NCBI GenBank assembly: GCA_947631395.1
Contig: CANRLF010000001.1
Coordinates: 186,001-250,000 of the forward strand
Reading direction: 5' to 3'
Length of the DNA stretch: 64,000 bases
Origin: an uncultured Oscillospiraceae bacterium
GTDB lineage: Bacteria; Bacillota; Clostridia; Oscillospirales; Oscillospiraceae
Of the stretch, positions 26,146 to 33,065 are shown piece by piece (position 1 is the first letter of the stretch; each line of letters begins with the position of its first letter). The translations under genes were made by a program, and so were the position numbers. The notes beneath the pieces are model-generated. The model was given only the letters and a program-made list of their open reading frames with translations, made no database searches and was not told the origin of the DNA.

Positions 26146-27387
26146 TTATCCTTTTTTCCCGATTATCCCCGAAAGGCCGGAAATGATACCGAGCTTGCCG
26201 CATTCGTATGTTAAGCCGCCCTGGAGATAGGCGGTGTAGGGCTCACGCATGGGGCCGTCACAGGAAAGCTCGATGGACGCCCCCTGGACGAAGGTGCCGG
26301 CGGCCATTATGACCTTGTCCTCATAACCCGGCATGTCCCACGCCTCGGGCGTGACGAAGGAGTCCACCGGCGAGCCGGCCTGGATGCCGCGGCAGAAGCC
26401 CTCAAGGAGCTCCGGCCTTCCGAAGTCGATGGACTGGATGATGTCGGACCGGGCGGCGTCATACGCGGGCCGGGACTTAAAGCCCAAAAGCTGCGTAAGG
26501 CGGGCGGCGAACACCGCCGTTTTAAGGGCCTGGGCCACGGTGTGAGGGGCCATGAAAAGGCCCTGATAAAAAAGCCTTGACCCGTAAGGCGAGCAGCCGC
26601 ACTCACCGCCGATGCCGGGGGTGGTGAGGCGCATGGCCGCGGCGTCAACAAGCTCCGCCCTGCCGGCAATGTAGCCGCCCGTGGGGGCAAGGCCGCCGCC
26701 GGGATTTTTTATGAGTGATCCGGCGATGAGGTCCGCGCCAACATCGCAGGGCTCAATCACATCGGTAAACTCGCCGTAGCAGTTGTCCACCACGACGCGG
26801 GCCGCGGGGTTGACCTCATGTACCGCCCGGCATATGTCCCCGATGGCGCTGACGCTGAGGGCCGGGCGGGTGGCGTAGCCGGAGGAACGCTGGACCTCCA
26901 CCTCACGGACCTTCGGGTCCGCGGCGGCTTTTTTGATGGCCTCGATGTCCGGGGCGCCGTCAGGCTTGAGGTCCACCTCGGCGTAATTTACGCCGTAATA
27001 TTTAAGGCTCCCTGGATAGTCGCCGGTGAGGCCGATGGCGCTCTGGAGCGTGTCGTAGGGCCTTCCCGTGGCGGCAAGGAGCGTGTCCCCGGGCCTGAGG
27101 CAGGAGAAAATGGCCGCGGTTATGGCGTGGGTGCCGTTTACGAAATTTTGCCGCACCAGGGCCTTCTCCGCGCCGAATACGTCTGCCCAGATTAGATCCA
27201 GCGTATCACGGCCCAGGTCGTCATAGCCGTAGCCCGTGGTCCCGGCGAACATGGGGGCGCTGACCCGGTGGGCCTGGAAGGCCCGCAGGACCTTGGCCGT
27301 GTTCTCCTCCGAAAGCCGGTCTATCCTTGAAAATATCTCCCGGCAGTCCGCCTCGGCGGCCGCGGCTTTTTTCATTAGTTCATCCAT
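26146..27387 (-). CDS. PLP-dependent enzyme of the YnbB / methionine gamma-lyase-like family
   Basis: A 413-residue fold-type I PLP protein of the family annotated as methionine gamma-lyase family or aluminium resistance protein. The cofactor Lys is in GSLIKNPGGGLAPTGGYIAG; VVDNCYGEF contains the Asp that contacts the pyridine ring. Other signatures are FAGTTGYGYDDLGRDTLD and RQNFVNGTHAIT. The true substrate of this conserved Firmicutes family is not established. Only two bases separate it from murD upstream, so the two are likely in one operon. Confidence 0.85.
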   Translation of the reverse strand: MDELMKKAAAAEADCREIFSRIDRLSEENTAKVLRAFQAHRVSAPMFAGTTGYGYDDLGRDTLDLIWADVFGAEKALVRQNFVNGTHAITAAIFSCLRPGDTLLAATGRPYDTLQSAIGLTGDYPGSLKYYGVNYAEVDLKPDGAPDIEAIKKAAADPKVREVEVQRSSGYATRPALSVSAIGDICRAVHEVNPAARVVVDNCYGEFTDVIEPCDVGADLIAGSLIKNPGGGLAPTGGYIAGRAELVDAAAMRLTTPGIGGECGCSPYGSRLFYQGLFMAPHTVAQALKTAVFAARLTQLLGFKSRPAYDAARSDIIQSIDFGRPELLEGFCRGIQAGSPVDSFVTPEAWDMPGYEDKVIMAAGTFVQGASIELSCDGPMREPYTAYLQGGLTYECGKLGIISGLSGIIGKKG

Positions 27388-27389
27388 TT

Positions 27390-28757
27390 TTAAAGCTCCG
27401 TCACTATCTTTTTGAAATATTCGCCTCTCTCGGCGAAATCCTTGAACCTGTCAAAGGACGTGCAGGCCGGCGAGAGCAGTACCACGTCGCCGGGTCCGGC
27501 GGCACTCGAGGCCGCGAGGACGGCGTCCTTGAAGTCGTCCCTCTTGATTATGGGCCCCTCGTACCCGGCGTCACGCGCGGCCTTCTCTATCTTTTCCGCC
27601 GTAAGGCCCGTGAGCACCAGGACCTTTACGTGCTCCCGTATCTCCTCCCCCAGGGTGTCGAAGGACACACCCTTGTCCTTGCCGCCGGCGATGAGTATGA
27701 CCTTTTCGTCAAAGGACCTGAGCCCCGCCCGGGTCCGGGATGGCGAGGAGGCTATGGAGTCGTTATAATATCGTACTCCCCTGAGCTCACGCACAAGCTC
27801 TATGCGGTGCTCGACGCCCCTGAAGGAGGTGGCGACAGCGGAAAGAGACTCGTTTTTCACCTGACCGTACAGCAGGGCGAAGGCTCCAAGGTAATTTTCC
27901 ACGTTGTGCTCACCGGGGATGAGGATGTCCCTTGCATCCATGAGCCTCTCGGCCTTACAGCCAAGGGAGGCGTAAATAACGCCGTTTTCGCAGTAAGCGC
28001 CGTTTTCGACTACGTTCCGGCGGGAGAAATACCTTACCCCCTCCCCCGCGTCCTTCCCGAAGGAGCGGGTGAGCTCGTTATCGGCGTTCAGGACCGTGAT
28101 CCGGGGCTTTGGCGGGTTTTTAAAGATGTTGCGCTTGGCGTCAACGTATTCCTCCATGCTCCGGTGCTTGTCAAGGTGGTTTGGCGATATGTTGGTGATA
28201 AGGGCCATGTCGGGGGATCTCGTCATGGTCATAAGCTGGAAGGACGAGAGCTCCACCACCGCCACGTCCTCCGGCCCCATTAAGTCCGCCTTATCAAGAA
28301 GGGGCGTTCCGATGTTGCCGCCGAGCCAGACCTTTTTGCCGTCGGCCTTCAGTATCTCGGAGATCACGGTGGCCGTGGTGGTCTTGCCGTCGGAGCCGGT
28401 GACGGCGGCGATCCTTGAGGGGCAGACCTCAAAAAACGCCTCCATCTCGCTTGTGAGCACGGCGCCGTTTTTGACGGCCGCCTCTATCCCCGGCTCAAAG
28501 GGCATTATCCCCGGGGAGCGAAAGATAACGTCGGCGTCAATGCCGCTTAGATATTCAGGCCCCGAGATGAATTTACAGCCCCGGTCCTCAAGCTCCCGGG
28601 CCGCTTCCCCGAGCTTATCTGGCGTGGACATGTCCCGGACGGTGAGGTCGATACCGGCGTCAGCAAGGAGCCTCGCCAGAGGACGGTTGCTGACACCGAG
28701 ACCCAAAAGCGCGACGCGCTTGCCCTTCAGTGCTTCAATATACTCGCAAAGCGTCAT
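27390..28757 (-). CDS. murD: UDP-N-acetylmuramoylalanine--D-glutamate ligase
   Basis: A 455-residue Mur ligase adding D-Glu to UDP-MurNAc-L-Ala in peptidoglycan synthesis. An N-terminal Rossmann UDP-binding domain (LLGLGVSNRPLARLL), the ATP-binding GSDGKTTT near 120, ISPNHLDKH in the central domain, and a C-terminal domain with YYNDSIASSPSRTRAGL and LIAGGKDKG are all present. It is separated from the usual dcw cluster. Length is normal. Upstream lies the divergent rnpB gene. Confidence 0.96.
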   Translation of the reverse strand: MTLCEYIEALKGKRVALLGLGVSNRPLARLLADAGIDLTVRDMSTPDKLGEAARELEDRGCKFISGPEYLSGIDADVIFRSPGIMPFEPGIEAAVKNGAVLTSEMEAFFEVCPSRIAAVTGSDGKTTTATVISEILKADGKKVWLGGNIGTPLLDKADLMGPEDVAVVELSSFQLMTMTRSPDMALITNISPNHLDKHRSMEEYVDAKRNIFKNPPKPRITVLNADNELTRSFGKDAGEGVRYFSRRNVVENGAYCENGVIYASLGCKAERLMDARDILIPGEHNVENYLGAFALLYGQVKNESLSAVATSFRGVEHRIELVRELRGVRYYNDSIASSPSRTRAGLRSFDEKVILIAGGKDKGVSFDTLGEEIREHVKVLVLTGLTAEKIEKAARDAGYEGPIIKRDDFKDAVLAASSAAGPGDVVLLSPACTSFDRFKDFAERGEYFKKIVTEL

Positions 28758-28850
28758 GTAAGCCCTCCATTCAACTAATACATTATATCACCGGAGGCGC
28801 CATATTGCAAACAAATCTGCCAATGAGGATAATGACAAATATGGCGGTAC

Positions 28851-28879
28851 TTGACAATCCGGGAAAAATATAATAACAT
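28851..28879 (+). promoter_or_regulatory. Promoter of rnpB
   Basis: TTGACA (28851..28856), 17 bases, TAACAT, ending about seven bases before the first base of the RNA. A better -10 hexamer (TATAAT) is only 12 bases after the -35, too close to be used with it. Confidence 0.6.
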
Positions 28880-28886
28880 ACTCACC

Positions 28887-29223
28887 GATGACCGGGCCGG
28901 ACAGCCGCGGGCGCTAACGCGCGTGAGGAAAGTCCGGGCTCCACAGGGCAAGGATAACGGGTAACACCCGCCAGGGGCGACCCTCGGACAAGTGCAACAG
29001 AGATATACCGCCGCGAGGCGTATGCTACGCGGTAAGGGTGGAAAGGCGAGGTAAGAGCTCACCCGGCGCGTGGAGACACGTGACCGCTGTAAACTCTATC
29101 CGGAGCAACTACGGGGACACAAGGGCGGCCCGTCCGTCCCCCAAACGGCTTGAGCCCACCGGCAACGGCGGGCGTAGATTAATGGCTGTCCACGACAGAA
29201 CCCGGCTTACAGGCCCGATCATT
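28887..29223 (+). ncRNA. rnpB: RNase P RNA
   Basis: The catalytic RNA of RNase P, which trims the 5' leader from tRNA precursors. The universally conserved 5' block GAGGAAAGTCCGGGCTCC is at 28925..28942, GGTAAGAGCTCACC-like sequence lies near 29050, and the 3' block AGATTAATGGCTGTC followed by ACAGAACCCGGCTTA closes the molecule. The ends pair to form helix P1 (CCGGGCC near 28892 with GGCCCG near 29212). Length of about 337 bases fits a type A molecule. The ends are set by P1 and may be off by a few bases. Three hairpins follow. Confidence 0.93.
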
Positions 29224-29228
29224 TTATT

Positions 29229-29258
29229 AAAAAACGAGGCCGTTTGGCCTCGTTTTTT
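29229..29258 (+). terminator. rnpB terminator (first of three hairpins)
   Basis: A 13-base perfect stem from AAAAAACGAGGCC (29229..29241) and its complement (29246..29258), with a GTTT-type four-base loop and T-run included in the stem. Confidence 0.9.
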
Positions 29259-29272
29259 AGGGGGACGTGCGG

Positions 29273-29318
29273 AAACAGTCGCGAAAATGCCTGCGGGCAT
29301 ATTCGCGACTGTTTTTTT
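29273..29318. terminator. Second hairpin downstream of rnpB, very long stem
   Basis: An 18-position stem with one mismatch (29273..29290 with 29297..29314), six-base loop, and seven T residues after it. It can act on both strands because A residues flank its left arm. Confidence 0.85.
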
Positions 29319-29324
29319 AAAGTG

Positions 29325-29350
29325 AAACGAGGCCCTGGGGGCCTCGTTTT
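29325..29350 (-). terminator. Third hairpin, terminator of yebC
   Basis: A ten-base perfect stem AAACGAGGCC / GGCCTCGTTT (29325..29334 with 29340..29349), four bases after the yebC stop on the minus strand. The arms repeat the sequence of the rnpB terminator arms. Confidence 0.7.
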
Positions 29351-29353
29351 GGT

Positions 29354-30091
29354 TTAGTTTTCGTCCCAGTTGTGCCAGACGTTTTGGATGTCGTCATTGT
29401 CGTCCATGAGCTCAAGCATCTTTTCGAACTTTTTGATGTTGTCCTCGTCGGTGAGCTTGATATAGTTCTGGGGGACCATCTCGACCTGGGCGGATACGAA
29501 TTTGTACTTCTTGGCCTCCAGGGCCTCAAGGACGGCGGGGAAATCGTCGGGGGCGGTATAGACCTCGAAGGTGTCCTCCTCGGCGGTCATATCCTCGGCT
29601 CCGGCCTCCAGCGCGTCCATCATTACTGTGTCCTCATCGTAATCCTCGTCCTCGTTGTCGATGATGATGACGCCCTTTTTCTCGAAGGACCAGCTGACGC
29701 ACCCGGCGGCGCCCATGTTTCCGCCGTATTTATCGAAGAGGTGGCGGACCTCGGAGGCGGTGCGGTTGCGGTTGTCGGTCATGGCGTCGACTATGACGGC
29801 CACACCCTCGGGACCGTAGCCCTCGTAGGTGACGGACTCGAAGTTATCGCCGCCGGCGCTGCCCGCGGCCTTCTCAAGGGTCCTCTTTATGTTGTCGTTC
29901 GGCATATTGGCGGCCTTGGCCTTGGCGATGACGGTGGCAAGGCGGGAGTTGTTGGCGGGGTCGATGGAGCCGCCGCCCTCCTTCACCGCCACGATCATCT
30001 CACGGGCGATCTTGGTGAAGGCCTGGGCGCGCTTGGCGTCCGCCGCGCCCTTCGTTTTCTGTATGTTGTGCCATTTGGAGTGTCCTGACAT
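29354..30091 (-). CDS. YebC/PmpR family protein
   Basis: A 245-residue protein with the invariant start MSGHSKWHNIQKTKGAADAKRAQAFTKIAREM and later GYGPEGVAVIVDAMTDNRNRTASEVRHLFDKYGG. Family members were described as transcriptional regulators; more recent work links members to relief of ribosome stalling at proline runs. The frame stays open for 90 codons upstream, but the translation there is a Cys/Ser-rich read of the antisense of the Asn/Gln gene, so the ATG at 30091 is the start. The usual ruvC neighbour is absent. Confidence 0.95.
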   Translation of the reverse strand: MSGHSKWHNIQKTKGAADAKRAQAFTKIAREMIVAVKEGGGSIDPANNSRLATVIAKAKAANMPNDNIKRTLEKAAGSAGGDNFESVTYEGYGPEGVAVIVDAMTDNRNRTASEVRHLFDKYGGNMGAAGCVSWSFEKKGVIIIDNEDEDYDEDTVMMDALEAGAEDMTAEEDTFEVYTAPDDFPAVLEALEAKKYKFVSAQVEMVPQNYIKLTDEDNIKKFEKMLELMDDNDDIQNVWHNWDEN

Positions 30092-30157
30092 GTATTGACC
30101 ATCCTTCCGTAATACGCAGATGAAGAGATTATAGCATAATAATATAAAATTTGCAAC

Positions 30158-30186
30158 GTATATTCTTCGTTTTTTTGGCCATAATA
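30158..30186 (+). promoter_or_regulatory. Predicted forespore (sigma-G-type) promoter
   Basis: GTATA, 17 bases, CATAATA. Both boxes satisfy the B. subtilis sigma-G patterns GHATR and CATWHTA; spacing there is 17-18. It ends 24 bases before the ATG of the Asn/Gln-rich gene. Assigned by eye. Confidence 0.55.
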
Positions 30187-30210
30187 AAATCACCTCAGGA
30201 GGTGAGTTTA

Positions 30211-30318
30211 ATGAACAATCAGCAGAACAACAAGAATAATCAGCAGCAGAACCAGCAGAACAACAACAATAAAAACAATCAGCAGCAGAACAACAACCAG
30301 CAGAACAACCAGCGATAA
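30211..30318 (+). CDS. 35-residue Asn/Gln-rich protein, possible small spore protein
   Basis: After AGGAGGTG (seven bases before the ATG) a short frame encodes 35 residues, made only of Asn and Gln plus the initial Met, two Lys and a final Arg. It ends at TAA and is followed at once by a strong terminator, so it is a complete monocistronic gene, not a stray repeat. No homology can be argued from such composition. A sigma-G-like promoter upstream and the Gln/Asn content recall gamma-type small acid-soluble spore proteins, which serve as amino-acid stores, but it lacks their typical repeats. Spore role is inference. Confidence 0.6.
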   Translation: MNNQQNNKNNQQQNQQNNNNKNNQQQNNNQQNNQR

Positions 30319-30319
30319 A

Positions 30320-30345
30320 GAAAGGCCGGATCACTCCGGCCTTTA
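30320..30345 (+). terminator. Terminator after the Asn/Gln-rich gene
   Basis: A perfect ten-base stem (AAAGGCCGGA and its complement) around a TCAC loop, then TTTACATATTTT. It lies just before the end of the convergent sipL-like gene and may serve both. Confidence 0.8.
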
Positions 30346-30351
30346 CATATT

Positions 30352-31854
30352 TTATACGCATCTTGGGATAAGCAGGACCCTGCCCTCCTCCGGTTCGCCG
30401 TCCAGGCCGTTTATCTCCCGGATGAGCTCCCGGGTGGACATGTGGGATTTAGCAAGCTCCCAGAGGTCCCTTCCTGCCGTGGCCCTGGTAACGGTCAGGT
30501 TCGGCAGGTCCCCCAGCTCAAGCTTTGTGTCCTCGTCGATCTCCACGCTCTCGATGCGCCGGACGGTCACGGTCCTTGTGGCCGTCAGCGATAGCTCCAG
30601 CGGCACACGCACCTCGATGCTCCCGTCAAGTACTGACGCGGTGGGCTCCCCTACCGTCAGCTCCACCGATGTTTCCGGGCCGACGGGCTCCTCAAGCTCC
30701 GTTTTACGGCCTGAGGACAGTATCTCGCCGGCGGCGTCACGGTAGATGACGGATACGTTCAACGCGGCTGAGTACACAGCGCCGCCGTCGGCGGGGCGAA
30801 GGGCCCAGGAGCCGGTCTTTACAGATACGGCCAGGATTTGGGCTCCGGCCGCGGGGATGGTGGCCGTGACGGAGGAGCTTTTCGTATCACGTCCGTCCAG
30901 GCACTCAAACTCGCAATCCGACACCGCCGGGACGATGGGGTACCTCGTGCTGTAAGCGTCGGTCACGAAGGTCGCCGGGGTCTGCCTGAAGGTGACGCAC
31001 TGGGCCACGGCGTGTATCTCCACCGTCAGGGCGTCGGTGGCGGAGGCGTCCATCCTGTCCCTATTGACGTACACACCGGTGAGGCACATGCGTATGTCGA
31101 AATCCCTTATGTCGCCTGAGGCGTCGGTGTCAACGATCTGGGAGAAGGGGGTGGTGAAGCTCTCTCGGCAGAGCTCCCCTTCACGGCTTTCGTACAGTAT
31201 GCGTGTGAGGGCGTTGCCCTTCACCATGGCCTTGCTGCCCACGGCTCTGGCGCTCTCCACCGAAAGCTCCGTGGAGGCCCTCAGTATCTCGCCAATGTCC
31301 TCCGACCCCGCGGGCATACGGACCTGATCTGTGAATACGAAGGTCTTTTCATTCACCGCCGCCGGGAGCGTCATCGTCCTGTCCTCCCCGCGGAAATAGA
31401 CGTTCTCCCTCTCCCTGGGGGCGGTGTTGTAGACAGTCTCGGTGAGGTAAAGCTCCGCCTCGCACCCGATCTCCGCCCGGACCACCACCTTCCTGGGGTT
31501 TACGGTCCTGGCGTCAGCGGAGGTGAGGCTGAGTCTCGCGACGATGAGCTGGTCAGAGGTTATATCCGCCCCCTCGGCGTCGGTGGAAAAGGGAATACTC
31601 ACATTGAGCTTTTTCACACCGCTGCCGGACTCCGGCACGTACAGGACAGTGAGCTCCGCCGTGCCCGTGACGGTCACACGCCCGGCCTCGGAGTCCTTAC
31701 TGCGCATGAACACCATACCGTCCGTGTCGAGGATACGCAAAATGTCCGGCTGGGCGTCGGGAACAATGACCTCGACAGTCTCCTCCCGGACAAAACGCCG
31801 CCTGAAAACAGGTCTTAAGTAGCATAGCTTATCGCCTTTAAGGTCAAAATTCAC
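30352..31854 (-). CDS. sipL: SipL-like spore morphogenesis protein (DUF3794/SPOCS repeats with C-terminal LysM)
   Basis: A 500-residue protein with tandem DUF3794 (SPOCS) domains in which the EEVIVPDAQPDI-type motif (here EETVEVIVPDAQPDILRI) is clear near residue 28, and a LysM-like domain at the end (about 452-498: TAGRDLWELAKSHMSTRELI ... LLIPR). This architecture is that of SipL of C. difficile, which binds the SpoIVA ATPase via LysM and tethers the coat to the forespore. The start is GTG (ACGGTGAATTTTG context) following GGAGAGAG. A sigma-E-like promoter lies 49 bases upstream, consistent with mother-cell expression. Confidence 0.8.
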   Translation of the reverse strand: MNFDLKGDKLCYLRPVFRRRFVREETVEVIVPDAQPDILRILDTDGMVFMRSKDSEAGRVTVTGTAELTVLYVPESGSGVKKLNVSIPFSTDAEGADITSDQLIVARLSLTSADARTVNPRKVVVRAEIGCEAELYLTETVYNTAPRERENVYFRGEDRTMTLPAAVNEKTFVFTDQVRMPAGSEDIGEILRASTELSVESARAVGSKAMVKGNALTRILYESREGELCRESFTTPFSQIVDTDASGDIRDFDIRMCLTGVYVNRDRMDASATDALTVEIHAVAQCVTFRQTPATFVTDAYSTRYPIVPAVSDCEFECLDGRDTKSSSVTATIPAAGAQILAVSVKTGSWALRPADGGAVYSAALNVSVIYRDAAGEILSSGRKTELEEPVGPETSVELTVGEPTASVLDGSIEVRVPLELSLTATRTVTVRRIESVEIDEDTKLELGDLPNLTVTRATAGRDLWELAKSHMSTRELIREINGLDGEPEEGRVLLIPRCV

Positions 31855-31902
31855 CGTTGCTCTCTCCTAACATTCAAAGTCGCCCCAAGGGCTTACGTCA
31901 GG

Positions 31903-31931
31903 AGTATATGGGTGTTGTCCCGGTATTATGA
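31903..31931 (-). promoter_or_regulatory. Predicted sigma-E-type promoter of the SipL-like gene
   Basis: On the minus strand TCATAAT, 14 bases, CATATACT. The -10 fits the CATAnnnT form and the -35 fits the KMATATT form at six of seven positions, with spacing typical for sigma-E. Confidence 0.55.
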
Positions 31932-31939
31932 TATTTTTT

Positions 31940-32089
31940 TCAGCAACGCTTCCTTATGGTCAGGCCGAGGCATATGAGGAATACGCCCATGACGAACCAC
32001 CAGAAGGACGTGGGCAATACAAGGGACAGCACTATCATCACGCCGGCACACGCTATGATACCGCCAATAAGTCTACCGTGTCTTTTCAT
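31940..32089 (-). CDS. 49-residue double-helix membrane protein
   Basis: A short frame with GGGGGTG seven bases before its ATG. The protein has a basic start (MKRHGRLIGG), two hydrophobic stretches (about 8-25 and 29-45) joined by a Pro-containing turn, an aromatic cluster PTSFWWFVMG, and a basic end (IRKRC). Small clostridial membrane proteins with a PxxFWW turn look like this, but I cannot name a family. It lies between the SipL-like gene and rsgA on the same strand. A sigma-E-like promoter starts inside its downstream region. Confidence 0.6.
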   Translation of the reverse strand: MKRHGRLIGGIIACAGVMIVLSLVLPTSFWWFVMGVFLICLGLTIRKRC

Positions 32090-32132
32090 GCCAGCACCCC
32101 CGGATAAGTATCAAGACATCATATGCGCAAGA

Positions 32133-32172
32133 CCGGCAAAAAATAAGGGCGCGCCGGGAATTTTGGCGCGTC
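32133..32172 (-). terminator. Terminator of the cdaA-to-rsgA run
   Basis: On the minus strand GGACGCGCC pairs with GGCGCGCCC across a loop of eight to nine bases (one mismatch), followed by TTATTTTTTGCC. It lies four bases after the rsgA stop. Confidence 0.8.
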
Positions 32173-32174
32173 CT

Positions 32175-33065
32175 TCATTTATTTTGTTTTCGCTCCCACT
32201 CGTTGACGGACTTGAGCTGTTCGTAGAGCCTGACGTAGCTTTTGTGGCGTGAGGGGGCTATGAGGCCGTCCTCTACGGCCTTCAGCACGGCGCAGCCCTT
32301 TTCCCTTACGTGGGAGCAGCCGACGAACTGACATTGGCCGATAAACGGCGCGAACTCGTGGAAGGCGTATTGAAGGTCCTCCGGCGTCAAAAGCTCCATC
32401 CGCTCGACGTCAAAGGAGGAGAAGCCGGGGGTGTCGGCGATGAGGGCGCCGTCGGAGGTCCTGAACATCTCCACATGGCGGGTGGTGTGCTTTCCCCGTC
32501 CGAGCTTTACGCTCACGTCCCCGACGGGGATGCCAAAGCCCGGGTCCAGGGCGTTGAGGACGCTGGATTTGCCCACGCCTGAGTTGCCGGTGAAAACACT
32601 GACGCGGCCTGAGAGAAGGCCCCGGAGCTCCTCTATCCCCTGCCCCGTGACGGCGCTGGTGCGGACGGCGCGGAAGCCGGAGCGGGAATATATGTCGTAT
32701 AGCTCGTCGGCGCCGTCAAGGTCGCATTTGTTGAGGCAGACTATGACCTCAGCGCCGGCGCTCTCGGCGATGGCCGACATGCGGTCTATGAGGAAGGGCT
32801 CCGTCACGGGTATGACGTTGGCGGCGATAATGACCATCTGGTCGATATTCGCCACTGGCGGCCTTGTGAAGGAGTTTTTTCGGGGGTGGATCGCGTCCAC
32901 CACGCCCTCCTCGGGGGAGGCGTAGGTGAAGGTCACGTTGTCGCCGACCACGGGGGATGTCCTGTCATAGCGCATACGGCCCCGGGCGCGGCATCGGACC
33001 AGCTCCGATCCGGTATCGACGTAGTAAAAGCCGCTGAGGGCCTTTATTATTCTCCCGTCAGCCAC
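32175..33065 (-). CDS. rsgA: Ribosome small subunit-dependent GTPase RsgA
   Basis: A 296-residue GTPase for 30S subunit maturation. An OB fold starts the protein; GTPase motifs occur in the circularly permuted order of the family: NKCD (G4), GNSGVGKSS (G1) and DTPGF (G3). A C-terminal zinc site follows (CQFVGCSHVREKGC). I placed the start at GTG 33065, which overlaps the pknB stop by eight bases; the frame is open for 76 more codons, but that part is an out-of-frame read of the Pro/Asp/Gly tail of pknB. RsgA next to pknB-prpC is a standard Firmicutes neighbourhood. Confidence 0.94.
   Translation of the reverse strand: MADGRIIKALSGFYYVDTGSELVRCRARGRMRYDRTSPVVGDNVTFTYASPEEGVVDAIHPRKNSFTRPPVANIDQMVIIAANVIPVTEPFLIDRMSAIAESAGAEVIVCLNKCDLDGADELYDIYSRSGFRAVRTSAVTGQGIEELRGLLSGRVSVFTGNSGVGKSSVLNALDPGFGIPVGDVSVKLGRGKHTTRHVEMFRTSDGALIADTPGFSSFDVERMELLTPEDLQYAFHEFAPFIGQCQFVGCSHVREKGCAVLKAVEDGLIAPSRHKSYVRLYEQLKSVNEWERKQNK

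Noticed and set aside
28860..28873. TATAAT as the rnpB -10 box
   Set aside because: It starts only 12 bases after TTGACA, too close for a working sigma-70 spacer; TAACAT at 17 bases is the better partner.
30211..30318. Simple-sequence repeat without coding role
   Set aside because: The Asn/Gln codons mix AAC, AAT, CAG and AAG rather than one perfect unit, and a ribosome site, stop and terminator bracket the frame, so a gene is more likely.
30092..30361. Possible 90-residue N-terminal extension of the YebC-family protein
   Set aside because: The family start MSGHSKWHNIQ is at 30091; the upstream translation is a Cys/Ser-rich antisense read of the Asn/Gln gene.
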